The position numbers were made by a program, and so were the translations under genes. Of a stretch of 64,000 nucleotides of DNA, positions 40,301 through 45,486 are shown piece by piece; the stretch's first letter is position 1; every line of letters begins with the position of its first letter. This DNA is from Mycobacterium sp. SMC-4 (lineage in GTDB: Bacteria > Actinomycetota > Actinomycetes > Mycobacteriales > Mycobacteriaceae), in NCBI RefSeq assembly GCF_025263265.1, contig NZ_CP079869.1, forward strand, positions 2,790,001-2,854,000, written 5' to 3'. The notes beneath the pieces were generated by a model. That model was not told the origin of the DNA and ran no database searches. It worked only from the letters and a program-made list of their open reading frames with translations.

Positions 40301-42951
40301 GTGTCATTGGTCAGCACATTCCCAGTGAGGACGGTGTCCTCATCGACCGTGAAACCGTCATCATTGGCGACCGGAGCATCATTCACGGCCGTGACCGTGA
40401 TCGTCACCGTGGCGACACCACTCGACGCGGCACCGTCGGTGGCGGTGTAGGTGAACGAATCCGAACCGTGGAAATCCTGGTTCGGGGTGTAGCTGAACGA
40501 CCCGTTCGCATTCAGCACCAGCGACCCGTTGGCCGGGCCGGCCACCAGGGTGACGGTCAGCTGACCACCGTCGACATCGGTGTCGTTGTCCAAGACGTTG
40601 CCGACCAGGACGGTGTCCTCATCGACAGTGAAGCTGTCATCGGCAACAACCGGACCATCGTTGACCGCGGTCACGGTGATCGTCACCAGCGCCGGGTCAC
40701 TGGTGGCGGTGCCGTCATTAGCGGTGTAGGTAAACGAATCCGTGCCGTGGAAATCAGTGTTCGGGGTGTAGGTAAACGAGCCGTCCGCGTTAAGGATCAG
40801 CGAGCCGTTCGTCGGGCCGCCCACCAGGATGACGGTCAACTGATCGCCGTCAACATCACTGTCGTTGCTCAAGACGTTGCCGACCAGGACGGTGTCCTCA
40901 TCGACAGTGAAGCCGTCATCAACAGCAACCGGCGTGTCGTTGACCGCGGTGACGGTGATCGTCACCGTCGCCACACTGCTGGTGGCGACGCCGTCAGAAG
41001 CGATATAGGTGAACGAGTCGGTCCCGTGAAAGTCGGTAGCAGGCGTATAGATAAACGACCCATCGGAATTCAACATGAGGTTGCCGTTGACCGGACCGTC
41101 GAGCAGCGAAGCAGTAAGTGGGTCGCCGTCGACATCGCTGTCATTGGCCAGGACATTGCCGACCAGGACGGTGTCCTCATCGACAGTGAAGGAGTCGTCG
41201 ACGGCGATCGGGGTGTCGTTGACCGCGGTGACGGTGATCGTCACGGTGGCAACACCACTCGTCGTGACTCCATCGCTTGCGGTGTAGGTGAACGAGTCGG
41301 TCCCGTGAAAATCAGCAACAGGCGTATAGATAAACGACCCATCGGTGTTCAGCACCAGGTCGCCGCGCAATGGACCGTTGACCAGGGTTGCGCTCAGGTT
41401 GTCGCCGTCAGCATCGAAGTCGTTGGCCAACAGCCCGTCCTCGGCCGCCACGGTCAGGACGCCGTCCTCGGCAACGGTGTACAGGTCCCCGACAGGGACA
41501 GGTGTCGCGTTGGCGGACGACACCGTGATGGTGATGGTTGCCTTGTTCGTATGCCCGCGGTCGGGAAGGAGGAAGCCGAGGAGGCCGTGGAAGTGCAGGC
41601 ACCCGGTCTTGTCGGTGACAGTGACCACGAAGGAATCAGTTCCGGTGAAGCCATCGATCGGGGCGTAAACATAGGTGCCGGTGGCTTGATCGATGGTTAC
41701 CGTGCCATGAGCAGGACCGTTGGGCGTGCCCAGGCCTGGCACTGTGTAGATCAGACGATCACCGTCAGGATCAACGGCACCAAAAGAGATCGGATTACTG
41801 ACCTCGCCGGCGTTGAGGACGAGGGTGATTTCTTGAGAACGAATCTGCGGCCGACGGTTGAAGAACGTGCGCTGGATCTCTTGGCGAATCCAGGCCAGGG
41901 CGATCGCGAGAAGAGAAGGAGCGGGGGGCGCGGCCGGACTTGGCGCCAGAAACGGAGTCAACAAGGCAGAGACGAAAGCTTTGACCACCGCGACCGCGGG
42001 ACTCGCTGCGGCGAGCTGGCGGAATGGATGCCGTCGCTCCTGCGGCGGTGACACATTGCCGAAGGCGGCAACGTCAACAGTGCTGGCCATCATGGTGAAG
42101 TGACTCTCCCCAGAGTCATCTTCCGGAGTGAGGCTCAGCAACGTCGGGGCTTGGCTGGAATGGGCCAGTGATTCGGACTCGTTGGTCGACGTTCGGAAAT
42201 CCTCGCCGGGAAGCGTGGGGTCGGTGTGCACGCCTCGATCGCGACGTTCGTCGGAGATTATTTGGCCGCCGCTCGAGTCAGGCTGCGATGTCTCAGCCGT
42301 CACATCGTTGGACGGTGGACCATCGACGGCGCCGTCAGACACCGCGTCGACGACGACGGACTCCCCGAGAACTAGAACCGAATCGACGTAAACGTTGTCC
42401 TCGGTTGTGCTGGTTTGCTCGGTGTCGTCGCTCAGCGCTCCAGCTGGCGTCGAACCTTGGCCGGATACTCCGCCGTCATCCTCGATGGAGCTATCGGCCT
42501 TGTCGACCAACGTGGCTCCGCGCGCGGTACCCGCATTTGACGGCTCGGAGTCATCCGTCGAAGCTCCGGCACGCGCGACCGATGTGGTCTGCTTGGTCGT
42601 GTTTCCGTCCTCGGACGTTGCACGGCGGTCCTTCGGACTTGTCCCAGAAGATTGAGTGGGACCATCAGCCGATCGAGAGTTCGCGCTGTCGGTTGTGTCG
42701 GCATGAGCCACCCCGATCCCGTGGCCGCTGCTGACGAACGCACCCACTCCGAGGGCAACCGCCAGTGCGCCGACCCGACCGACGTATTTGGTGTAAGCGG
42801 ATACGCCGAAGCCGACAGAGGTTGGATCAGGGACCGAGCTGGCCGGATCCACACGAAACGACGGGTACCGGCCCTGGACGCGGTCAACCCGCCTCGCCTT
42901 GCGATGACGGGGCTTGCCGGGCGCACGGGCGCGTCCACAGGGGGAGGTCAT
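25336..42951 (-). CDS. Giant secreted tandem cadherin/Ig-like repeat protein (adhesin-like)
   Basis: 5,871 residues in one open frame. Residues 1-57 are a long basic N-terminal region, followed by a signal-type hydrophobic segment (58-84, cleavage after AHA84), the long signal format of large mycobacterial exported proteins. Residues 85-290 are Ser/Thr/Asp-rich and disordered. At 318-372 comes a hydrophobic stretch ending in RTFFNRRPQI. An Ig-like domain spans about 373-478, then 56 tandem repeats (about 480-5695). The core unit is 93 residues: VNDxPVAVDDxFTVDEDTVL, GNVLTNDxDVDGDxLTVxLV, LNxDGSFTYTP, FHGSDSFTYTAxDG, VATVTITVTA. This is the VCBS/Big_9 (tandem-95) cadherin-like fold. Repeated DxDxDG acidic motifs suggest calcium-dependent rigidification. 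The C-terminus (about 5696-5871) is one different Ig-like domain (SDTIVFTFSEPIDPNSVLAG). No LPXTG or C-terminal membrane anchor is seen. A role in adhesion or biofilm is inferred from the class. The ATG has no clear Shine-Dalgarno sequence. Confidence 0.9.
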   Translation of the reverse strand: MTSPCGRARAPGKPRHRKARRVDRVQGRYPSFRVDPASSVPDPTSVGFGVSAYTKYVGRVGALAVALGVGAFVSSGHGIGVAHADTTDSANSRSADGPTQSSGTSPKDRRATSEDGNTTKQTTSVARAGASTDDSEPSNAGTARGATLVDKADSSIEDDGGVSGQGSTPAGALSDDTEQTSTTEDNVYVDSVLVLGESVVVDAVSDGAVDGPPSNDVTAETSQPDSSGGQIISDERRDRGVHTDPTLPGEDFRTSTNESESLAHSSQAPTLLSLTPEDDSGESHFTMMASTVDVAAFGNVSPPQERRHPFRQLAAASPAVAVVKAFVSALLTPFLAPSPAAPPAPSLLAIALAWIRQEIQRTFFNRRPQIRSQEITLVLNAGEVSNPISFGAVDPDGDRLIYTVPGLGTPNGPAHGTVTIDQATGTYVYAPIDGFTGTDSFVVTVTDKTGCLHFHGLLGFLLPDRGHTNKATITITVSSANATPVPVGDLYTVAEDGVLTVAAEDGLLANDFDADGDNLSATLVNGPLRGDLVLNTDGSFIYTPVADFHGTDSFTYTASDGVTTSGVATVTITVTAVNDTPIAVDDSFTVDEDTVLVGNVLANDSDVDGDPLTASLLDGPVNGNLMLNSDGSFIYTPATDFHGTDSFTYIASDGVATSSVATVTITVTAVNDTPVAVDDGFTVDEDTVLVGNVLSNDSDVDGDQLTVILVGGPTNGSLILNADGSFTYTPNTDFHGTDSFTYTANDGTATSDPALVTITVTAVNDGPVVADDSFTVDEDTVLVGNVLDNDTDVDGGQLTVTLVAGPANGSLVLNANGSFSYTPNQDFHGSDSFTYTATDGAASSGVATVTITVTAVNDAPVANDDGFTVDEDTVLTGNVLTNDTDVDGDQLTAELVSGPSNGSLVLNADGSFTYTPNQDFHGSDSFTYTASDGQAASGVATVTITVTAVNDAPVAVDDSFTVDEDTVLVGNVLTNDTDVDGDDLTVTLEVGPANGSLVLNADGSFTYTPDADFHGSDSFTYTAGDGTASSGVATVTITVTAVNDAPVAVDDAFMVDEDTVLVGNVLTNDTDVDGDDLTVTLEVGPANGSLVLNADGSFTYTPDADFHGSDSFTYTTGDGTASSGVATVTITVTAVNDTPVAVDDAFTVDEDTVLVGNVLTNDTDVDGDDLTVTLEVGPANGSLVLNADGSFTYTPDADFHGSDSFTYTTGDGTASSGVATVTITVTAVNDTPVAVDDAFTVDEDTVLVGNVLTNDTDVDGDDLTVTLEVGPANGSLVLNPDGSFTYTPDADFHGTDSFTYTASDGQAASGVATVTITVTAVNDAPVAVDDAFTVDEDTVLVGNVLTNDTDVDGDDLTVELVAGPSNGSLVLNADGSFTYTPGADFHGSDSFTYTASDGQATSGTATVTITVTAVNDTPVAVDDSFTVDEDTVLVGNVLTNDSDVDGDQLTVDLVVGPANGTLVLNADGSFTYTPDADFHGSDSFTYIASDGTATSDPATVTITVTAVNDAPVAVDDSFTVDEDTVLVGNVLTNDSDVDGDDLTVELVAGPSNGSLVLNADGSFTYTPGADFHGSDSFTYTASDGQATSDVATVTITVTAVNDTPVAVDDAFTVDEDTVLVGNVLTNDSDVDGDQLTVELVAGPSNGTLTLNPDGSFAYTPDTDFHGSDSFTYTANDGTATSDPVMVTITVTAVNDTPVANNDGFTVDEDTVLVGNVLTNDSDVDGDQLTVELVAGPSNGSLVLNADGSFTYTPNQDFHGSDSFTYTASDGAASSGVATVTITVTAVNDAPVANDDGFTVDEDTVLVGNVLTNDTDVDGDDLTVELVAGPSNGSLVLNADGSFTYTPNQDFHGSDSFTYTASDGAASSGVATVTITVTAVNDAPVANDDGFTVDEDTVLVGNVLTNDTDVDGDDLTVELLAGAANGSLVLNADGSFTYTPNQDFHGSDSFTYTASDGTATSGVATVTITVTAVNDTPVAFDDGFTVDEDTVLTGNVLTNDSDVDGDQLTVELVAGPSNGTLTLNADGSFTYTPNPDFHGSDSFTYTATDGTATSDPALVTITVTAVNDIPVANDDSFTTDEDTVLTGNVLTNDSDVDGDQLTAELVAGPANGSLVLNADGSFTYTPNQDFHGSDSFTYTATDGTAASGVATVTITVTAVNDTPVAVDDAFTVDEDTVLVGNVLTNGTDVDGDDLTVELVAGPANGSLVLNADGSFTYTPNPDFHGSDSFTYTASDGLSASGVATVTITVTAVNDTPVANDDSFATDEDTVLVGDVLTNDTDIDGDNLTVTLETGPEHGSLVLNADGSFIYTPNQDFHGSDSFTYTASDGTASSGVATVTITVTAVNDAPVANDDVFTVDEDTVLVGNVLTNDTDVDGDQLTVELVAGPSNGTLTLNPDGSFTYTPNPDFHGSDSFTYTANDGTATSDPAMVTITVTAVNDTPVAVDDSFTVDEDTVLLGNVLTNDSDVDGDDLTVELVVGPSNGTLVLNPDGSFAYTPDTDFHGSDSFTYTANDGTATSDPALVTITVTAVNDTPVANNDGFTVDEDTVLVGNVLTNDSDVDGDQLTVELVAGPSNGSLVLNADGSFTYTPNQDFHGSDSFTYTASDGAASSGVATVTITVTAVNDAPVANDDGFTVDEDTVLVGNVLTNDTDVDGDDLTVELVAGPANGSLVLNADGSFTYTPDADFHGSDSFTYTAGDGTATSDVATVTITVTAVNDAPVAVDDAFTVDEDTVLVGNVLTNDTDVDGDDLTVELVAGPANGSLVLNADGSFTYTPNQDFHGSDSFTYTASDGTATSGVATVTITVTAVNDTPVAVDDSFTVDEDTVLLGNVLTNDSDVDGDDLTVELVVGPSNGTLVLNPDGSFAYTPDTDFHGSDSFTYTANDGTATSDPVMVTITVTAVNDTPVANNDGFTVDEDTVLVGNVLTNDSDVDGDQLTVELVAGPSNGSLVLNADGSFTYTPNPDFHGSDSFTYTASDGAASSGVATVTITVTAVNDAPVANDDSFTTDEDTVLVGNVLTNDTDVDGDDLTVELVAGPANGSLVLNADGSFTYTPDADFHGSDSFTYTAGDGTATSDVATVTITVTAVNDAPVAVDDAFTVDEDTVLVGNVLTNDSDVDGDDLTVTLEVGPEHGNLVLNADGSFTYTPDADFHGSDSFTYTAGDGTASSGVATVTITVTAVNDAPVANDDGFTVDEDTVLVGNVLTNDTDVDGDDLTVELVAGPANGSLVLNADGSFTYTPNQDFHGSDSFTYTASDGTAASGVATVTITVTAVNDAPVAVDDAFTVDEDTVLVGNVLTNDSDVDGDDLTVELVAGPANGSLVLNADGSFTYTPDADFHGSDSFTYTAGDGTASSGVATVTITVTAVNDAPVAVDDSFTVDEDTVLVGNVLTNDSDVDGDDLTVALEVGPEHGNLVLNADGSFTYTPNQDFHGSDSFTYTASDGTAASGVATVTITVTAVNDAPVANDDSFTVDEDTVLVGNVLTNDTDVDGDDLTVELVAGPSNGSLVLNADGSFTYTPNADFHGSDSFTYTASDGTASSGVATVTITVTAVNDAPVANDDGFTVDEDTVLVGNVLTNDTDVDGDDLTVELVAGPANGSLVLNADGSFTYTPNQDFHGSDSFTYTASDGTAASGVATVTITVTAVNDAPVANDDGFTVDEDTVLVGNVLTNDSDVDGDDLTVELVAGPANGSLVLNADGSFTYTPDADFHGSDSFTYTAGDGTASSGVATVTITVTAVNDAPVAVDDAFTVDEDTVLVGNVLTNDSDVDGDDLTVELVAGPANGSLVLNADGSFTYTPDADFHGSDSFTYIAGDGTASSGVATVTITVTAVNDAPVAVDDSFTVDEDTVLVGNVLTNDTDVDGDDLTVELVNGPSNGSLVLNADGSFTYTPDADFHGSDSFTYTASDSTATSDVATVTITVTAVNDAPVANDDSFTVDEDTVLTGNVLTNDTDVDGDDLTVELVAGPSNGSLVLNADGSFTYTPNADFHGSDSFTYTASDGTATSDPALVTITVTAVNDAPVAVDDSFTVDEDTVLTGNVLTNDSDVDGDQLTVELVAGPANGTLVLNADGSFTYTPNQDFHGSDSFTYTASDGAASSGVATVTITVTAVNDAPVANDDGFTVDEDTVLVGNVLTNDTDVDGDDLTVELVAGPANGSLVLNADGSFTYTPNHDFHGSDSFTYTASDGTATSGVATVTITVTAVNDTPVAFDDGFTVDEDTVLTGNVLTNDTDVDGDDLTVTLEVGPANGTLVLNPDGSFTYTPNQDFHGSDSFTYTASDGTATSGVATVTITVTAVNDTPVAVDDAFTVDEDTVLIGNVLTNDTDVDGDDLTVELVAGPANGSLALNADGSFTYTPDADFHGSDSFTYTATDGAATSGVATVTITVTAVNDAPVAVDDVFTVDEDTVLTGNVLTNDSDVDGDDLTVTLVTGPSNGTLTLNADGSFTYTPNPDFHGSDSFTYTASDGLSASGVATVTITVTAVNDTPVANDDSFATDEDTVLVGNVLINDSDVDGDDLAVTLVGGPTNGSLTLNPDGSFTYTPNQDFHGSDSFTYTANDGAATSGVATVTITVTAVNDGPVAVDDAFTVDEDTVLVGNVLTNDTDVDGDQLTVEVVAGPSNGALVLNADGSFTYTPNTDFHGTDAFTYTATDGAATSGVATVTITVTAVNDAPVAVDDVFTVDEDTVLTGNVLTNDSDVDGDDLTVTLVTGPSNGTLTLNADGSFTYTPNPDFHGSDSFTYTASDGLSASGVATVTITVTAVNDTPVANDDSFATDEDTVLVGNVLTNDTDIDGDDLTVEVVAGPSNGTLVLNADGSFTYTPNTDFHGTDSFTYTANDGAATSGVATVTITVTAVNDAPVAVDDGFTVDEDTVLVGNVLTNDTDIDGDDLTVELVAGPSNGTLVLNADGSFTYTPNTDFHGIDAFTYTATDGTATSGVATVTITVTAVNDAPVAHDDGFTVDEDTVLLGNVLTNDSDVDGDDLTVELVAGPSNGSLVLNADGSFAYTPDTDFHGSDSFTYTASDGLAASGVATVTITVTAVNDSPVANDDSFTTDEDTFLVGNVLTNDTDIDGDQLTVELVVGPANGSLVLNPDGSFTYTPDTNFHGTDSFTYTAHDGAATSGVATVTITVTAVNDSPVANDDSFTTDEDTVLVGNVLTNDTDIDGDQLTVELVNGPSNGSLVLNADGSFTYTPDADFHGSDSFTYTASDGTATSDVATVTITVTAVNDTPVAVDDAFTVDEDTVLTGNVLTNDSDVDGDQLTVELVAGPSNGSLVLNADGSFTYTPNPDFHGSDSFTYTASDGTATSDPALVTITVTAVNDAPVAVDDAFTVDEDTVLVGNVLTNDTDIDGDDLTVTLEVGPANGSLVLNPDGSFTYTPDADFHGSDSFTYTASDGQAASGGATVTITVTAVNDAPVANNDTFATDEDTVLVGNVLTNDTDIDGDTLTVTLVSGPAHGTLTLNPNGSFTYTPHTDYHGPDSFTYIASDGQATSGTATVTITVNPVNDAPVAVNDNFTVNEDAVLNGNVLTNDSDAEGDSLTATIVTGPAHGALVFYADGSFTYVPNPDFHGADSFTYTASDGQATSTLALVSITVSPVNDAPVANNDSYSTNQGIALSVNAVSGVLANDTDVDGDTLTVTMVSGPAHGSLTLNANGSFTYTPSSGYNGTDSFTYTVIDGITNGNVATVTITVIDNVRPSVTDVQAGNGGGTTSLIQQSDTIVFTFSEPIDPNSVLAGWDGSTTNVVVRVYDDSFLGIATGRDTLQIFDATNTTPLLGSVDLGRGDYVNGLIGGTIYYGLTGTPSTMTMTGNTITVVLGNYTTPNFLTINRTTAWGPGDMRWTPPANLTDLAGNLILTTPVTETGSHDRDF
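25873..41511 (-). repeat. 56 tandem 279-bp repeats within the giant gene
   Basis: The codon for Val in the unit-opening VND falls at 26157 in the last unit and 41223 in the second; the distance, 15,066 bases, is exactly 54 x 279. With the longer first unit (96 residues, starting near 41511) this gives 56 units, with no net length change across the core. Central units are nearly identical in DNA, while units at both ends are divergent. Offsets of 837 bp (28805 vs 29642), 1116 bp (34112 vs 35228) and 3627 bp (34112 vs 37739) show multi-unit duplications. Confidence 0.92.
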
Positions 42952-43041
42952 GGGCAGCGGGGACCGCTACTGCGTTCGTCAGTGGCATCCGACGTGGCTA
43001 GGAGACGTATGACTGCTTCGCTTATTGCACACGGTGGGGGG

Positions 43042-43072
43042 CATATAGCAAATTTACGCTAGCGAAGATCAA
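43042..43072 (-). promoter_or_regulatory. Putative promoter of the giant repeat gene
   Basis: On the minus strand TTGATC (43067-43072) and TATATG (43042-43047) are separated by 19 bases, with a TGC extended -10 before TATATG. This would give a leader of about 85 bases. The spacing is long for a SigA promoter, so the call is tentative. Confidence 0.35.
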
Positions 43073-43224
43073 CTTGTCACCCGTTGAACGAAAACAATCT
43101 TCTGGCTGCTACGTTGGGACACCTTGTCGACGGAAAACGTGTCGTGCAGCTCAAAATCTGGCCAATTTACGCCGACATCTTGCATGATCGCGACGGATTC
43201 ACCGGAAACTATTGCGCGACGGTT

Positions 43225-43257
43225 AGTCGCGTAATAGACTTCGCGACTCGCTGAGTC
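43225..43257. promoter_or_regulatory. Overlapping short inverted repeats
   Basis: AGTCGCG (43225-43231) with CGCGACT (43242-43248), 10-base loop; GACTC (43245-43249) with GAGTC (43253-43257), 3-base loop. They compete for the same bases. Could be operator half-sites or a leader structure; function unknown. Confidence 0.35.
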
Positions 43258-43438
43258 ACGCCGAGAACGTGGAATCTGGCTACTGAGCTGAGCTAGTGAT
43301 TAAGATTCGCGGTCTTTGGGCATTCACGATTGCTGCTGAGTCGGCGCCCAGGCGGGCGCGCCGTCGACTGGGCGACCGAGACTGCGCGGCTGCGATCGGA
43401 CGACTGGTACGCGGCGCGCTGCGACCATCGCGGTGAAC

Positions 43439-43452
43439 TAGAACACGTTCTA
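43439..43452. promoter_or_regulatory. KstR-type operator
   Basis: TAGAACACGTTCTA fits every defined position of the KstR consensus TnnAACnnGTTnnA, the TetR-family repressor site of mycobacterial cholesterol catabolism. It is flanked by a matching C and G that extend the palindrome to 16 bp with a two-base centre. It lies 34 bases before the VOC gene start, a usual place for repression. Confidence 0.7.
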
Positions 43453-43486
43453 GCCAGCGCGGCCTGCTGGCGATATTCTCGAACGG

Positions 43487-43981
43487 ATGCCAAACCAGAC
43501 ACCTGTCCAGATTGCATGGGTGACGAACGACCTCGACGCCACCGAGGCCATGTTGACCGCGTTGCTCGGCGCCAAGAGCTGGGTGCGGATGCCCGCTGTG
43601 CACTTCGGTCCCGACACCTGCACCCACCGCGGCGCCCCCGCCGATTTCGTCGCCGATATCTCACTGAGCTATGCCGGCGACACTCAGCTCGAACTGATCG
43701 CGCCGGTTTCAGGTCAGAGCATCTATACCGAGTTTCTCGACAACGGAGGGCCCGGCCTGCACCACATCTGCGTCGAGGTCGCTGACCCAGCCGGCCTGGC
43801 CGACGCGGTGGCCGCAGCGCAGGACGAGGGAGCCTCGGTTGTTGCCACCGGCACCATGGCGGGAGGCATGGAGTTCGCCTACGTCTCTGCCCGGGACTCC
43901 GGGGTCCCCTACCTCGAAATCGCTTACATTCCAGCGCAGATCCGCGCATTTTTCGACCACGTGAAGCAGGAGCAGAAGTGA
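43487..43981 (+). CDS. VOC-superfamily (glyoxalase/methylmalonyl-CoA epimerase-like) protein
   Basis: 164 residues, one VOC domain: strand-helix start QIAWVTNDLDATEAMLTALLGAKSWVR, LELIAPVSGQSIYTEFLDNGGPGLHHICVEVAD with the metal-site His and Glu candidates, and a closing YLEIAYIP with a further Glu. This is the layout of epimerase- and glyoxalase-like enzymes that act on CoA thioesters or steroid degradation intermediates. The stop overlaps the start of the flavoprotein gene (GTGA). With a KstR-type site in front, a role in sterol breakdown is the best guess. Confidence 0.8.
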   Translation: MPNQTPVQIAWVTNDLDATEAMLTALLGAKSWVRMPAVHFGPDTCTHRGAPADFVADISLSYAGDTQLELIAPVSGQSIYTEFLDNGGPGLHHICVEVADPAGLADAVAAAQDEGASVVATGTMAGGMEFAYVSARDSGVPYLEIAYIPAQIRAFFDHVKQEQK

Positions 43982-45486
43982 CCATGAACAACGTTCCCGG
44001 CACCGTCAACGTCGGCGCGGTCGGCGAATGGTCGGAACAGGCCGACGTCGTGGTGCTGGGATTCGGTATCGCCGGTGGGTGCGCTGCGGTCAGCGCGGCC
44101 GCCGCCGGCGCGAAGGTCCTAGTGCTGGAGAAGGCGGCCGCCGCCGGCGGCACCACCTCGATGGCCGGCGGACACTTCTACCTCGGCGGGGGGACAGCCG
44201 TGCAGAACGCCACCGGCCACGAGGACTCGGCCGAGGAGATGTACAAGTACTTGGTGTCGCAATCGCGCGACCCCGAGCACGACAAGATCCGGGCCTACTG
44301 TGATGGCAGCGTCGAGCACTTCGAGTGGCTCGAGGGACTCGGCTTCCAGTTCGAGCGCAGTTACTACCCAGGCAAGGTCGTCGTGCCGCCGGGGACCGAA
44401 GGGCTCTCCTACACCGGCAACGAGAAGGTCTGGCCGTTCTGCGAGCAGGCGAAGCCGGCGCCACGCGGCCACTCGGTGCCGGTGCCCGGCGAACTCGGTG
44501 GCGCGGCCATGGTGATCGAATTGCTGCTGAAGCGTGCTGCCGAACTCGGTGTACAGATCCGGTACGAAACCGGTGCCACCGCACTGGTGCTCGGCGACGA
44601 CGGCGCCGTCGCCGGGGTGGCGTGGAAGCACTTCAGCGAGACCGGGTACGTCAAGGCGGGTGCGGTCGTCATCGCCGCCGGCGGCTTCGCGATGAACGAC
44701 GAGATGGTGGCCAAATACACGCCCGCCCTGGGACAGCAACGCAAGACCAAGCACCACGGCACCGTCGCGCCCTACATCCTGGGCAACCCCAACGATGACG
44801 GCCTGGGCATCGGTCTGGGCGTTTCGGCCGGCGGCGTCGCGGTCAACATGGACCAGTTGTTCATCACCGCGGCGGCCTACCCACCCGAGATTCTGATCAC
44901 CGGTGTCATCGTCAACAAGGACGGCCGGCGTTTCGTCGCCGAGGACTCCTACCACTCGCGCACCTCGGCGTTCGTACTCGAGCAGCCCGATCAGACTGCG
45001 TACCTGATCGTCGACGAGGCGCACATGCAGATGCCAGAGATGCCGCTGATCAAATTTATCGACGGATGGGAGACCGTCTCCGAGATGGAATCCGCGCTGG
45101 GCATTCCGACTGGCAACCTCGCCGCGACGTTGGACCGTTACAACGCCGACGCGGCGGCCGGTGTCGACCCCGAGTTCCACAAGCAGCCGGAATACCTTGC
45201 CGCACAGGACCACGGGCCATGGGCCGCATTCGACCTGTCGCTCGGTCGGGCGATGTACTCCGGATTCACGATGGGCGGACTGAAGGTGTCGGTGGACGGC
45301 GAAGTGCTCCGCGACGACGGCTCGGCGATCGCCGGCCTGTATGCCGCCGGCGCATGCGCGTCCAACATCGCCCAGGACGGTAAGGGCTATGCCAGCGGCA
45401 CGCAGCTCGGTGAAGGCTCGTTCTTCGGTCGGCGGGCCGGAACGCACGCAGCCCAACGGACGGCTGCGCACACCGCCGACGCCTAG
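43978..45486 (+). CDS. FAD-binding flavoprotein dehydrogenase (KstD/fumarate reductase fold, Rv1817-like)
   Basis: 502 residues from GTG; an ATG two codons later (MNNVPG) is also usable, and AGGAG serves both. N-terminal FAD motif ADVVVLGFGIAGGCAAVSAAAAGAKVLVLEKA, then GGTTSMAGGHFYLGGGT, as in 3-ketosteroid dehydrogenases and soluble fumarate reductases. C-terminal FAD contact GLYAAGACASNIAQDGKGYASGTQLGEGSFFGRRAG. By position next to a BacA gene it corresponds to M. tuberculosis Rv1817. It is translationally coupled to the VOC gene and probably in the KstR regulon. Its TAG stop is part of the CTAG target into which the IS inserted, so the coding end was preserved. Confidence 0.85.
   Translation: MTMNNVPGTVNVGAVGEWSEQADVVVLGFGIAGGCAAVSAAAAGAKVLVLEKAAAAGGTTSMAGGHFYLGGGTAVQNATGHEDSAEEMYKYLVSQSRDPEHDKIRAYCDGSVEHFEWLEGLGFQFERSYYPGKVVVPPGTEGLSYTGNEKVWPFCEQAKPAPRGHSVPVPGELGGAAMVIELLLKRAAELGVQIRYETGATALVLGDDGAVAGVAWKHFSETGYVKAGAVVIAAGGFAMNDEMVAKYTPALGQQRKTKHHGTVAPYILGNPNDDGLGIGLGVSAGGVAVNMDQLFITAAAYPPEILITGVIVNKDGRRFVAEDSYHSRTSAFVLEQPDQTAYLIVDEAHMQMPEMPLIKFIDGWETVSEMESALGIPTGNLAATLDRYNADAAAGVDPEFHKQPEYLAAQDHGPWAAFDLSLGRAMYSGFTMGGLKVSVDGEVLRDDGSAIAGLYAAGACASNIAQDGKGYASGTQLGEGSFFGRRAGTHAAQRTAAHTADA

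Larger units (their letters stand above)
42952..43486. other. 535-base intergenic region between giant gene and VOC gene
   Basis: No gene is supported here. The part from 43020 to 43330 is visibly richer in A+T than the surroundings and holds the putative giant-gene promoter and several short inverted repeats. The part near the VOC gene holds the KstR-type operator. Confidence 0.7.

Noticed and set aside
25336..42951. CRISPR array or satellite
   Set aside because: The regular repeats are 279 bp, in frame and protein-coding, without unique spacers.
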